The notes: generated by a model from the letters alone, not told the origin. A stretch of DNA of 64,000 bases from Gnetum montanum (GCA_015680685.1 MNCI01003975.1:2296498-2360497); one strand, 5' to 3'. Positions 22,081 through 33,931 are shown, counted from the stretch's first letter. Program-made: numbers and translations.

Positions 22081-23309
22081 TCAGGATTCTTAAGTGTTTT
22101 TCATCTTTTTGTTTTACAATTTTTTGTCATTTTCCTATTTCTTCTACTTTTTCCTAGTTGTTATTTTAATTTTCCTTATTATGTAATCTTGCTATTACTC
22201 ATGTTGCCTATTGTGGTGAGGTTTTCTCTATGTTGTTGAATAATAAGGGATTGATTATTTGGACATTGCAACCACAACATCCATCCACCCATTTCATTAA
22301 TAAGAGGTTCTTGCTCTGGTCATAATGGTAATCTTTTTCTTCATCCAATTTAATAATAACTCTATAATTTTTGTGTCCAGATAGAAGAGTCTCGATTCAT
22401 GTTGCTAAGGTTGTAACCATATCCTTATAGATCTAATGAAAAATGAGAGTAAGAGCAACTTAAAACAACACTAAATAAACTTTAGTGGGTCCTGCTAGAA
22501 TGACTTGTACCCATGCTTGAAGGTTGATGGCTTCTTAGAATCAAAAAAGAATCGCAATAATTGTGCCATAATATTACTCCTCCCTTGGACAAAACACCAA
22601 GTGATGTTACTCCTCGTGACTTTGATAGTCTTATGGTTGTTTGCTGATGGGATGAAATGATGCAATGTCACTAAAATGTGGTTTGGACTTGGTTTGAATC
22701 TTGGGCAGAAAGACACATGGTTATTTAAGCATTAATAAGACGTAATTTCATTATGACCATGGTATGATACCTCATGTCCCAATTTCTGCGATTGCTTCTC
22801 CGGTCCATCTCATCTCGTTGTCTAGATACTCATAACTTGTGGTTTTGTGTAACATAGAGTTATTATCTTACTTTGGTGGTTTTAACATGTGTGTTTTGTT
22901 TCATAGGTATATGTCAAATTCAACCCCTTTAGTGCCTACAGACATTATAGGTGTGGTTAGACATGGGCATTATAGGCCAAAACCTACTTTGGGGAGTACC
23001 CACTCATGTAGCTTTTATGACTCATACTTATTTCACACAACCACACCATCTTTCATCTTTCAAGTGCTCAAATTTTTATATTTTATTGTTTCCCTTAGTA
23101 TGAAACTAATCTATCCCACAACCTCGATTTTAGCACCTTTTTCTTACTCATTCTAATGTTTTTCACACCAATGACTTCATCTTATCACACTTTTGGTGTC
23201 TCTAATTCATTTTTCCCTTATCCAAAATGCTCAACTTAACTTTAAACCTTCCAATCAATTGCAAATCTCCATTTTGCATGTTCACTGACTTCCCTAAAAT
23301 ACAAAAATT
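22081..23309 (+). other. A2 region between gag and env-like ORF, no gene
   Basis: Starts with a pyrimidine-rich stretch (22,085-22,170). No protease, RT or integrase motif in any frame. The open frame at 22,839-23,156 has no recognisable features. In autonomous relatives pol would lie here. Confidence 0.55.
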
Positions 23310-23405
23310 TGGACCTCGACGTCATGTACCCGACATTGGGTCTGACCTAATGTCGCATACACGATGTCATGTAGCCAATGTCGGGTCTCAAAAAGGCTAT
23401 AAATA
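23310..23405 (+). promoter_or_regulatory. Internal promoter-like block upstream of env-like ORF (A2)
   Basis: Repeated words GACGTCATGTACCCGACAT, ACGATGTCATGTAGCCAATG and CCAATGTCGGG, then GGCTATAAATATG (TATA at 23,398-23,405). The A2 3' LTR has the same words (CGATGTCATGTACCCAATG, twice more in part) before CCTATAAATATG. It is the counterpart of A1 6226-6370, which uses GATATC instead. Confidence 0.6.
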
Positions 23406-23948
23406 TGACCCCCGTGAAACTTGAACTTCAATTTTTCTCATTTTATACTATGGGAGTTGAAGTGTTTTCTCATGACTTAGAGCCTCCATCTTCCACTTGC
23501 GATATCAAGCTCTTTAATGCTCTGATTCTCATGCTGTTTAAATCTATCTAAACTCATAATGTTCCACTTAGTCATGGGGGTACGTGCATGCAAAACTTAC
23601 ATCAATTTGCTAAAATTTGCTATTGCCCAAAAGGTATTCTAAAGGTAAGAATGTTGAAAACCCTAGAAATTATTATGAAAAATCACTAATGGTAATGCCA
23701 AAAGTCCAATTTTTCTAACCCATGGACCCATAACTATTATTATAACTCACATATAATGAAAAAGGAAACCAATTCCGAGGGTTGTAGAAAGAGATAGACA
23801 CTCTTTGGAGGATTTTTCTTGACAATTTTCCTAAGCATGCAATCATATGCATTATGAGCTTAATGAACTAAGGTTATGAGTAAAGGCATAAATTGATTGA
23901 TGATAACAAACAGAACCTTGGTAATTATTGGTTTTTACTTGATTGCAG
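23406..23948 (+). other. Leader/intron of the A2 env-like ORF
   Basis: Contains a TTAGTCATGGGGGTA polypurine-like run at about 23,568-23,582, a near copy of the 3' tract TTCAATCATGGGGGTA (about 26,845-26,860). An AT-rich stretch follows, ending TACTTGATTGCAG directly before the ATG. Matches the A1 leader in order of elements. Confidence 0.55.
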
Positions 23949-26661
23949 ATGACCCCAAAAAGAGGTGCTCAGGGTGAACCCTCGTAGAGAGCCACTAAGC
24001 ATCCATGTGGTGGCCATGGTTAGTAAAGAGAACATGAGAAACATGCTAAGCAGGAGGCCCAGTTGTTCAATATTCATCAAGAGGCCCCTACTACCTGGAA
24101 ATTAGCCCAAGGAGAGGCAGTAGAAGTATCAGCCCCCGAATAGGGACAATGTCTTATGTCACCCCCTAACAACCTTGCTGCCACCTTGGAAAAATAAACA
24201 CTAGCTGAAATCATTATGAAAATGAACTTCGATCCATTCGTGGAGTTTGCTTTAGAAGCAATGCAGACGCAATTCAAAGCATTTCCATTGTGGCCTATCT
24301 TGTTTGACAGTGGTGAATGGTACCTAGGTGAAGTCCATCAATTCTAGCATAATAAAGATGAGGGCACCATTGCTAATATCTATGGGTGATTATCTCTTAT
24401 TTAGTCAAGGAAATTGCTGCAGCTCTCAACCTACCCAATGAAGGAGCTAAGGTTGCTCACTTGTCAACTAGATCCAACCCCAAAACAAAGAAACTATGGC
24501 TAAGATGGACGTATGACAAAGAAGAAAAATCATACAATGAAATGACTCTAGACGAGAAAGTCTACTTTAAGATTGGTACATACCACCTATTTTTGATGAT
24601 AGGGCTCAATCAAATCTCCACTTATGTGGCTAGGGAAAGTGCCATTCTGATAGGAAAATTTGCAACCAACCTTCCCCAGTATTACTTCATAGAAATTTAG
24701 TGCTAGTTTGAAGAAACAAAGTCAAGGAGATCAACACTTTCATTTTCCTGCTTAATTAGGAAACTGTGCAAGCACACGAGAATCCTAGGATAAACTAATG
24801 ATATCCTTAGGAAGGCCCAACACACCTCCTTCATAAAACTTCTGAAAATGGTAGCACCAAGAAAAGATTATGGTGAAGAGCAAGAAGTAAAGAAGGAGGC
24901 TATGTCATGAACAAAGATGCAACGAGAGCCTGAACAGTGTCCACAAGCACAAGCTCCACCATCATTGCCACAAGATTATAGGCCTTTGATGAGCACCTAC
25001 TAAGGATCGCTAAAACAATTAGCTATGGAAGCAAAGACGAGGCCAATCTCTTCTAAGTCACAGATGACACTATACAATCCATCATATCAACTAATCCAAT
25101 GAGGGGAGAAATCTTAATACAGTAAGGCGGAGTAGGAGGAGAAGGATCCTAGTGGTCACGCTAAATCTCTAGAAACATTGCATTCTTTCAAGTCACATTG
25201 GAAACTAGAGAAGGTACCGTAGTTATGATTTTACAACATGAGGATGTAATAGATGTAGTAGAAGTGATCACTAATTATATCAAAGAGTCATTCAATGTGC
25301 CTGTTGTGCCCTTGACAGATCTGGTAGGAACTAGAGATGCACAAATGTTGGTTGGGACCTCAATGACTCCTACGGTGCATGAGGATGTGCTTGATCGCTT
25401 GCTATAGACAAGTCAAGCGATGATCACTTTGTTTGACATCCCTAGTGATGTCACTGAAGCACAATTAAATCTCATCACTGCCAAAGGGAAGTTGGTCATG
25501 GTAGGGGTTAGGATAGAACATGCAGAAGTTGAGATACAGAGATTACAAGATGAGTTGACTACCCTACAAGTTGAACAATAGGATCCTACTCATTTTGTTG
25601 TGCCATAACAATTAGAGCAATTCAAGATAGAGGAGCTCACCAAACTAATAGAGAGAGAAGGAGATGGTAGTTTAGAATGCCTCTACTGTAGATGCACAAT
25701 CTCATGCATATAAAAAAGGCACTAACCACCATCCAATAAGAAAATAAGTAGCTCACTATAGAGAATTCTCAATTGACCACTGTGGAAAAACAAAAGAACA
25801 TTATAGAAGATAGTGTCTAAAAATTGCAAGAATAACTAGTGAGGGTCAACTAGGATATGAATAGATTGGCCTAGGAGAATAGAATGCTTTCCATGGAGGA
25901 GGTACATGCTATTCGCCAAAAGTTAGCAATTGAAACCAATGTATAGAAAAACAAGACTAAAAAACATGAAAAGTTGAAAGAGCACTTCCGTGACCAAGTT
26001 GGCAAGTACAAGGAAATTAATAAGAAGGAAATCAAGATGGCCAAGGCCCACATTAGCTCCTTATCAGCATATAATTTTGAGTGGCAAGCCATCTTGGATA
26101 ACTATGCCATGGTCCAGCAAGCGGAAGTCAAAAACAATGACCTACAGATATATGGCATTGACTAATCTTATTAGATATGCCAACCTTACCATGTTAACAG
26201 TAGGTCATCCCTGAAGTAAGCTAGAGAAATGAGTGATGACCACCTATGCATTGTATGAGAAAGAGTTTGCAGATCGAAATGATGCTTTGCAAAAGTTGTA
26301 GGTGGAAAACTTAGAGTTAGAGGTGGTTAGATCTAGTTATTAGGAACAAAAAGATGTAGCCTTGAACCTAGCTCACAAATTGATGGATTATCATGAACTT
26401 AGGGACAAAGCTAGGGCTTTTGAGGAAGAACAACGGTAGTTCACGACATGGTATGTAAAGGCAAATCAAATGTTTCTGCAATTGCCATGTTCTTAGGATG
26501 TACTGGCACTAGCACACCTCAACACAATAGCCTAGACAGTGCACAACCCATGGATGGAGGAAGAAAAATTGTAGGCCTTGCTCAATCATTACAAATCTCA
26601 ACGGCCTAGTGACAAAGGGACGTAGTCAATGGAAGAGCCACCACCTTTGGGCATCATGTGA
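23949..26661 (+). pseudogene. Env-like ORF of Athila type with coiled coil (A2)
   Basis: Second copy of the protein at 5758-2973. Start MTPKRGAQGEP (A1: MAPKRSQQEGP) at the splice acceptor. The globular domain lies at about 24,220-24,780 (FKAFPLWPILFDSGEWYLGE; ELTTEERVYFKIET in A1 reads EMTLDEKVYFKIGT here; CLIRKLC). Coiled-coil region 25,430-26,440 with RDQVGKYKEINKKEIKMAKA. Tail PWMEEEKL and SMEEPPPLGIM, end at 26,659-26,661. A TAG at 24,345-24,347 occupies the same codon as the TAG at 5363-5365 in A1. Many other stops and frameshifts. The polypurine tract and the 3' LTR follow about 190 bases later. Confidence 0.75.
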
Positions 26662-26859
26662 GCTTCCTAGTTTTGTTTTTATTTTGTTTTGTAATAATGT
26701 GTTTCATTTTTGTACTACACCATTGTGACATGCAAATAGTCAATTATTTTGTTCATTGTTTGATTCAGTTAATAATCCCATACCTACCAATATTTTGTAA
26801 AGAACTTGTTCCTCATTTTGTTTAACTCAAGAATAAGTTTCCATTCAATCATGGGGGTA

Positions 26860-27731
26860 TGATGTGTCATCATTCAATGGCCTCGACATCATATATATGA
26901 CATTGAAGCCCCGATGTCATGTACCCAATGTTGGGGCCAATAAGCAATGTCATGTACCCAATGTTACCTCATTTGGATGTTGCCTATAAATATGTTGCTG
27001 GGGTACTCAGATGAGACAAGTAGTAGAGAATCAAGTAGATAGTTTAGTTTTAGTTTCTTTTCTTTAAAATCTATTATTTCCAATGCATGCCTATAGCATG
27101 ATTTTTGTAATCATATGACACCTTTGTTTGAGTGTGACATACTTGGACATGTTACATGACTAGCAATAAAGATTGAGATTACTTCCATCATTGTAGCATC
27201 CACTTAGATTATTGTTGCTTTAGTTATTTACGATTTCCTTTAGTTAAGTATTTTCATTTATTTCTATTTACTATTCTTGTTATTAAGTGGAATGCATATG
27301 CCTTGAACATGAGTGTTTAAGTGTAAATACTTGGTAATCCAAAGGTGTATCATCTAGCACAACTAGTGATGTACACTTGGCAATCCCCAAAGTAGTCTCA
27401 CAAAGTCCAAGATGTGTACGGACGGTTAAGAGTAAATACCATCGCCCATAGGCTAGTTTAGATCTTATTTTCCATTATTCATTAGTTTAATTAATTCATC
27501 TCTTATCACCATTAGAAGTAGTGTAGAAGTAGAAATAACATCATATGCCTCACTCTAGACTAAACCATACATGAAAAAGCTACCACTAGTCCAAGTCAGA
27601 AGACAACAAACTATGATCAAAGCATAATGATCTAGATGCCATAACTAGTCTCATCTGTAGACATCAACTAGATTGTGTGTGAACATTTGTAATTCATATG
27701 GTTGAGTGTAGGGATACCTTACTACTCATCA
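26860..27731 (+). repeat. 3' LTR of A2
   Basis: Begins TGATGTGTCATC after the polypurine tract ATGGGGGTA (26,851-26,859) and ends CTACTCATCA. The U3 array of CGATGTCATGTACCCAATG-type words (26,880-26,965) precedes CCTATAAATA (26,983-26,992). The remaining 740 bases align closely with the 5' LTR. Confidence 0.85.
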
Positions 27732-28570
27732 CTAGTAAAATTGCAAGGGGTAAAGATGTTGCAAGTGTTCCAAAGGTTGTGCTCATTGCAAGTGTTCAAA
27801 AGAACAACAAAATTATGTGAGGCAAAGATGTTGCAAGTTCTCTAAAGGCCGTGCCCATTCCAAGTGATCCATTCTGGGACTACAACATGCTTGCCCACAT
27901 GATGTAGAAGGGGGGGCAAGGGTTATGCTTGTTCACTCACTTGCAAGATGATGGAAGGAATTATTAGTGGCTGACCATGAAACTAGTTTAAGGTCTTGGT
28001 AGATCATGGCCTTACTAGTTTAAGGTCATAGTAGATCGTGAACCCAATTTAAGGTCCTGGCAAACCATGCTATGCTAGTTTATAGTCCTAGTAGATTATT
28101 GTGTGCTAGTTTAATGCCATAGTGGATGTGTTGTGCCACTTTAAAGTCATGGTGGACAGCTTGTTTATAGTCTTAGTGGACACATTGTGCAAGTTTAACA
28201 TTGTGACCCAAGGATTAGTTGTGCTAATTTAGTGTCTTAGTGACATGCTGTGCCAGTTTCGCATTGTAGTGGATGAATGCTATGCTAGTTTAGTGTTATA
28301 GTAGATGAGTTGTGTGTGACTGCTATGCAAGTTTAATGTCATAGCAAAAATTTGTTGTGTGTGCACTAGTTTAATGTCATTACGGACAACTATTGTGCCA
28401 GTTTAACGTCATAGTGCATGAATGCTTATGCCAGTTTATCATCATAGTAGATGAATGCTTATGCCAATTTAGCATCATAGTAGATGATTATGCTAGTTTA
28501 GCATCGTAGCAAATGATCTATTCACCTTGTTTCATTGATGTGTGGTGCTACATGCTAGATGTAGTACAAC
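27732..28570 (-). repeat. B1 3' untranslated region, second part, with short tandem repeats
   Basis: Resumes the B1 alignment after A2 (AAAATTGCAAGGGGTAAAG; B2 54,090). From about 27,975 it consists of degenerate 31-40-base units with GCTAGTTTAAGGTCATAGTAGA or TTTAGCATCATAGTAGATGA. Lies directly after the pol stop on the minus strand. No coding potential. Confidence 0.7.
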
Positions 28571-31500
28571 TTCAAGTATGAATGGTTCACTAGATTGGCA
28601 GACTCATTTCTATCTTGATCAGCAAGCTTGATTGCTTTGTTATTGTAGGCCTTAGTGACTAGGAAAGGCCCAATTAGTTGAGAATTTATCCACAAGTTCA
28701 TGAATGACCTTGAGAACTAGGTTCCCTTTCTTGATTAGGCGCTGATGTTGGTTATGATGATGCTTTTGTTGTTGCCTTTCTTGATACCATTCAATGTGAT
28801 CAAGAGTACACATGTGCTCCTCATCTATTGATTTTAGGTCTATGGTTCTCAATTCATTATTCTAACCTTTGTCGATGAAGTTCGAGAATATTACCTAGAT
28901 AGATGGAACCTGTAATTCAAGTGGCAAAATTGCTTTAGGCTTGTAAATGAGGTTGTAAGGCATCATACCTATTGTTGTTTGGCATGTTGTGTAGTAGACC
29001 CAAAGTACATAGACTAATTGCTCATGCCATCATCATTTGCTAGTACTTAGCATTTTCTTGATAAGGTTGACAATGACCTTGTTAGTGACCTCTACTTGGC
29101 CATTTGCCTAAGGGTAGTATGACAACAACAAAGAATGTTTGATATGAAAGTGCTCATAGAAGGTTTTAGTTTTGGCACTGCTAAATTGTAGCTTGTTGTT
29201 CATTACTATTACCATGGGTGAGCCGAAAAGGATCACTATGTTGTCTAACACAAATTTGCAAACTTGTTTTGATGTCATCTTCCTAAGGGGAATAGCCTCA
29301 ATCCATTTGGTGAAGTACTCAGTTGTAGTTATTTTTATGCTATGCCCTGTGGAGGACTTAGGCATTATGGGTCTGATGATGTCCAAACCCCAACATTGGA
29401 ATGACCATGTGATTTGCATTGTGTGTAATTCAGCTGGTGGTAGTTGCATTAAGTTGCCATGCTACTTACAAATGTTGCATGGTTTAACCTTCGAGATGCA
29501 ATTGCTTTCCATGTAAGGCTAATAGTAGCCTAGCCATCTAATTTTTGTTGTCATTGCCCTAGGTGCTATATGGCCTCCACACAGTCCTTTGTGGACTTGC
29601 TCAATGATTGTTTGCATCGCTATTTCTTACGTAGGTTAATAGTATGCCATTGTAGGATCTACGACATAACATGTTATCACCTACAATGACATACTACCAT
29701 GAATGTTTACGCACTACATCTTTTGCAATAGTAGTTAATTGTTGCAAAGGCTCATCCTATAAGAGATACGCCTTGATGTCAGCAAACCACTCTTCTACGT
29801 GGGTTGTGCTTACTAATGACTATGGATACAACATCGATGATTTGCATGATATGCATAGTGCAATCCACCACCAAGTTGGACAATGCATCGAACATGCTAG
29901 GCACAATGCTAAGGGCTAATTTTGCTAGTGCGTCGGTAATTGCATTTTTGTTTCAAGAAATATGTTGGACATTAGTAGTTCCAAAGTGTTGAAGTAGGTG
30001 CTTTACTAGGTCACAATAAGGCTGTAAACATTGTGCCTTGCAGGTGTAAACCTTTGTTACCTGGTTGACCACTAGTTATGAGTCACCTCGAATCACTATG
30101 TGTTGGATCCCTAGGTCACATGCTACAATGGGACCTCAGAGGAGACCTTTGTTCTCTACCACTTTGTTATTGCAAGGATATGTGAAACGATATGTGAAGG
30201 GTTGGATCTCCTTGGAGAGAAATGAGATAATAGTAGTAGTGCTACCCCCTCGAGAGGTTGAAGCTCTATCAAAATGTAGGAGTGCCTCATAGTTATCAGA
30301 CACTTGGCTAATGCTATTAACATGCTTGTCTAGGAATTTGGGATCTATGGTTACTTGATCATTTACGGGTGAAGCTATGAGTTGTGCAGCTATAGCTTGA
30401 CCTTTTGTTAAGGCTTGCACGATGTAATGTAGGTCAACCTCTACTATTATTTCTTTTCATTAGGGAATGCAACTACTTTCGTAGATATTTGTCACTATGG
30501 CTTAGAGTACATTATTTTGCAAATGATATTAACTTAACTACAGAAGAGGTAATGCCTTCACTTCTTTAGTGAGAAGCCTAGGGCAAGATAGTGTTTTTTC
30601 ACATTATTGTATTTTTCCTCATAGGCTACTAATGTGTGGCTTAGGTAGTAAATCAGGAACTCTGTGCCATCATCTCACTTTTTCCAAAGTAAAGAAGTGA
30701 TCGATGCATCATAAGTGGCAAGGTAGATATAAAAAGGTTTATCTCCTTGTGGAGGGTGAATCGTAGGTAGTTGTGCTAGCTCTTGCTTAAGGTTGTCAAA
30801 TGCTTATTGGCACTAACTAGTTTACTCAAAGTGAGCTCCTTTCTTAAGCAAACGTTGCATTGGTTGTAGCTCGTCGGTTAACCGAGTGATAAACCTGCAT
30901 ACAAATTGTAATCTACCCTACAACCCTCATAGCTCCTTAAGGTTGGTTAGTAGTGATAAGTTAGTTATGGCCTTGACCATGTTGGGATCTATGCATATTC
31001 CTACTTTGGATAGTACAAAGCTGAGCATCCAGCTCATTTCGATGCCATTGGATAGTACAAAGCTGAGCATCCAGCTCATTTCGATGCCAAAAACATACTT
31101 TTTGGGGTTTAGCATAAGCTCTTGTTTTAAGCAGTGTTTAAGCACTAGGTCTAGATCATTTGTGTGATTATGGATCACTTTGGACTTAACTACTATGTCA
31201 TCGACGTAGTCATTGAGCAAACTTAGTATGTAATCACTAAAGATGTATGTCATTGTGTATTGATACATTACTCCTACATTCTTAATCAAAAAGGCATCAT
31301 GATATAGCAAAACACACCCCAGGGGATCATGAAGGTTGTGCTGAGTTGGTGCTTAGGGTTGATCCCAATCTACTTGTAGCCAGAGAACCCATCCATGAAG
31401 GACAACAAGGCATGCCTAGCCGTGGTATCGATCAACTGATTGATACTAGGCAACAAGAAGTTATCCTTGATGGTTGCCTTGTTTAATTCTTGGAAATCTA

Positions 31501-32080
31501 TGCAAATGTGTATGCTTCTATTTTTCTTAGGCACAGCTACCATGTTGGAGACCCAGTCTACATAGTCAACAACCTGAATAAAACTAGCTTTGTAAAACAT
31601 GATGATTTCATTGCGGAATACCAACACCACCTTAGGTCTAACCTTGCACACTTTCTATTTAATTAGTTTCATGTAAGTTTGAGAATGATGTTGTGCTAGA
31701 CTAGTTGGGGATCTAGGTTTAGCATGTGTCTTGTATGACCATGCAAATAATTTGATGTTATCATTAAGCACTCTAGCAATGTCTTGATCATGCTGGGGCT
31801 TTAGCAAAGAGCTTAGTTTTAGCATTCTTGCCTTACCATTAGGTGTAGCTACAGGGATCTCAATAAGGGAATCCTCTATGACATCCCCTACCTTTAGATC
31901 GAGAGCCTTAACTAGATGGTCAAGCCAATCTAGTGGTGCTTCTATAGATTCTATGTACTCCTTGTAGGTGGTAGGCTCTAGGTCTAGGCAATGAAGGTTG
32001 ATGCATCGCTTAATATCACCATGAGGCCTTGTGAGGACCAAGGGTGAGAAGATATGCTCTTGCATGACCATGGCGTCTTC
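28571..32080 (-). pseudogene. Tat-type pol of B1 (RT, RNase H, second RNase H, integrase)
   Basis: Minus-strand order: pre-RT linker (32,071-31,655, with IKLFAWSYKTHAK); RT (31,651-30,927: FRNEI, VPKKNRSIHICIDFQELNKA, FMDGFSGY, then YVDDIVVKS as catalytic motif); RNase H at about 30,900-30,540 (IYYLSHTLVAYEEKY); a second, archaeal-type RNase H at 30,420-30,136 (LLHFDRASTSRGG), typical of the Tat lineage; integrase core 29,449-29,108 (WSFQCWGLDIIRPIMP, YFTKWIEAIPLR); C-terminal part 28,852-28,571 (WYQERQQQKH, KLADQDR, YLKLYYI). Gag and protease are missing upstream. Numerous stops, frameshifts and a 42-bp duplication. It would copy RNA to DNA and insert it into the nuclear genome. Confidence 0.9.
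31006..31089 (-). repeat. Perfect 42-bp tandem duplication in the B1 RT
   Basis: 31,006-31,047 and 31,048-31,089 are identical. The duplication is in frame and repeats EMSWMLSFVLS in the translated RT just after the YVDD box. Absence of any difference in an otherwise decayed gene implies a recent event. Confidence 0.9.
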
Positions 32081-32853
32081 CTAGAAAAATAACCCAGAAA
32101 AACATTATGTGCAAATGAAAGAAAGCAATCAAGTAAAAAGTTGCCTAACTTATGCACATAAATAGCAATGAGAGGTAAACATGTTGGTGCTAGTTTTAGG
32201 TCTTAGTGGACCATGAATGTATTAAATGTGCTATTCCAAGGAGGGCTGGCCATGCTTGGGGACTAGAATTGACTCAAGCATTTGAAAAATCACAATTTCA
32301 GGCTAAGTGTAGCTGACTACGCTCTCACCCAACTACACTCTCCACTAGGTGTTTAGTGTGGACCGTGGTCCTGGGTTGCTAGGCCATTACATGATCCCAA
32401 GAGGGTATATAGGCACATTTTCACCATGGTAAGTTTTCATTTTCTTACTTTTGACTATGACATCTAGAACATAGTCTTGCCATTGTTATTTCTTTCACTG
32501 CCAATGGAGAGCATAGTTAGGTGAAAGATGACACACTAGAGTGGACACCTTCACCTAGGGCTAGAAAATGTGGCTGAGAGAGAGGACACTTAGATGCTTG
32601 TTGCAGGTGCACATGCAAAAAAGAAGGCCATCAACATTAGCTAGGTACACCAACTACACTCTTCCCATTTTTCTATTTTCTATTTTTTCTTGTGATGTTT
32701 TGGAGGACTTGGAAGTATAGTCCCATAGTGTCACCTTGCATGTCTTGCCACGGTAGTGGCTGCCATGATTGCGTGCCATCTAGGGCACGATGTAGTGATT
32801 GGGAGGGGGCAATGATAGGGAGTCACTGTGCAAGAGGGTTTTGCTAGGTCATG
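32081..32853 (-). other. Remnants of a B-type LTR, no gene
   Basis: TGACTACGCTCTCACCCAAC at about 32,310 and CTACACTCTCCACTAGG match a segment of the B LTR (52,232; 60,050). GGAGAGCATAGTTAGG at about 32,507 is another B word. The rest is unassigned. Probably the collapsed 5' side of B1, cut by the A3 LTR. Confidence 0.5.
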
Positions 32854-33775
32854 TGATGAGTCACTTTCTATCGGTTTCATTAACATGGCCTCATCATCTA
32901 GGCCTTGTCGACAAGGCCTACTTGATGCATGATATCATGCATCGATGATGCCTCGTTGACATAGTGCCTATAGTTAGCTATAAATACACACTTGCAGCCA
33001 CATTTATGGTAAGTAAAGATTGTAGTTGTAGCAAAGCTCTTACAATTTTTCCACTTGAAAGTTAGAATTTTTTCCCTGAGTGCCCGCAACAGGAGTTATT
33101 GAGTGTACAAATCTTTATTTGAGCATTGTTGTACTTGAGCATGATAGTATGTGCGGCGATAAAGATAAGCTTTTTGATAAACCTTGTAACACTTCGGATA
33201 GATTAGCTATTTCATTTATGCATTTAAACTTTTTAGTTATTTATTAAATATTTGTAATTAGTTATTAATTATTTTTCAATCATTATATTAACAAAGCAAT
33301 TAAACTAGATAGAGTACAGACATAAGTATGATCACTTCAAGTGTAACACATATTCGCTTGGTAATCCCGGTAGAATTATTGCCTGGTACACCCAATAGCA
33401 TAGCCCTTGGTCACGCATCAATGAATACATGGGTTCAAGATGTGTATAGAAAGTGGGATTAGATGCTTATGTTAGGATTAATTAAGTGCTAGTTAATTAG
33501 TTAATTTAGATTAGTTAATCAAATTATTTTTATCTACATTTGAGCACCAACTTATAAAACACAAAATGATAAAAATTAAATGCTTGAGTTACACTTAACG
33601 ATACCAATGAACATCACAATTGTAATTGGGAAGACAATGATTGATCTTAAGGAAAGATTCACTTTGTACAAGAACAATGCACTGGAAATGATAAAGTCTA
33701 CGGAATTCAACTGATTCATGCGTGAATGCTTTGTGATTTGTATAGTTGGATGTAGGGGTACCTCACTACTCATCA
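32854..33775 (+). repeat. 5' LTR of Athila-like element A3
   Basis: TGATGAGTCACT to CTACTCATCA, the same ends as the A1 and A2 LTRs (TGATGAG/TGATGTG...ACTCATCA). TATA box GCTATAAATACA at about 32,978-32,987. The layout GTGT.AC..CTTGGTAATCC and TGTAGGGGTACC is shared with A1 and A2. The 3' LTR is not in the window because A3 is truncated by C2. Confidence 0.8.
32899..32943. promoter_or_regulatory. Two adjacent perfect palindromes in A3 U3
   Basis: A 22-base perfect palindrome (32,899-32,920, centre GTCGAC) and a 20-base one (GATGCATGATATCATGCATC, 32,924-32,943), three bases apart, about 35 bases before the TATA box. Position equals the palindrome arrays in A1 and A2. Confidence 0.85.
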
Positions 33776-33776
33776 T

Positions 33777-33796
33777 TGGTGCGATTGCTAGGGACT
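33777..33796 (+). other. Primer-binding site of A3
   Basis: TGGTGCGATTGCTAGGGACT directly after the LTR. It resembles TGGCGCCGTTGCCGGGGA (Asp-tRNA type) with mostly C-to-T and G-to-A changes. Confidence 0.65.
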
Positions 33797-33931
33797 TCGT
33801 TTGTGGAACATGCACTATTTAGGTTTAAGTAAATACCATTAATATTGTTGTATGAACCTTAAGGTCAATATCATTCTCACTATACATAGAATTATAAAAA
33901 GCACACTAACAATTTTATTTTGCTTTGCAAA

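Larger units (their letters stand above)
19735..27731 (+). mobile_element. Element A2: Athila-like, non-autonomous, nested in B1
   Basis: An 8.0-kb unit with two direct LTRs (19,735-20,539 and 26,860-27,731), a primer site, gag, an env-like ORF and a polypurine tract. No protease, RT, RNase H or integrase motif was found between gag and the env-like ORF (22,080-23,300). The uninterrupted target sequence exists in B2 at about 54,080-54,095, which defines the insertion. The start of the 5' LTR is poorly preserved and I could not define a target duplication. It would depend on the enzymes of a relative such as A3 or AF. Confidence 0.85.

Noticed and set aside
29172-29516. 114-codon plus-strand frame
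   Set aside because: Antisense to the B1 integrase, which has clear motifs on the minus strand.
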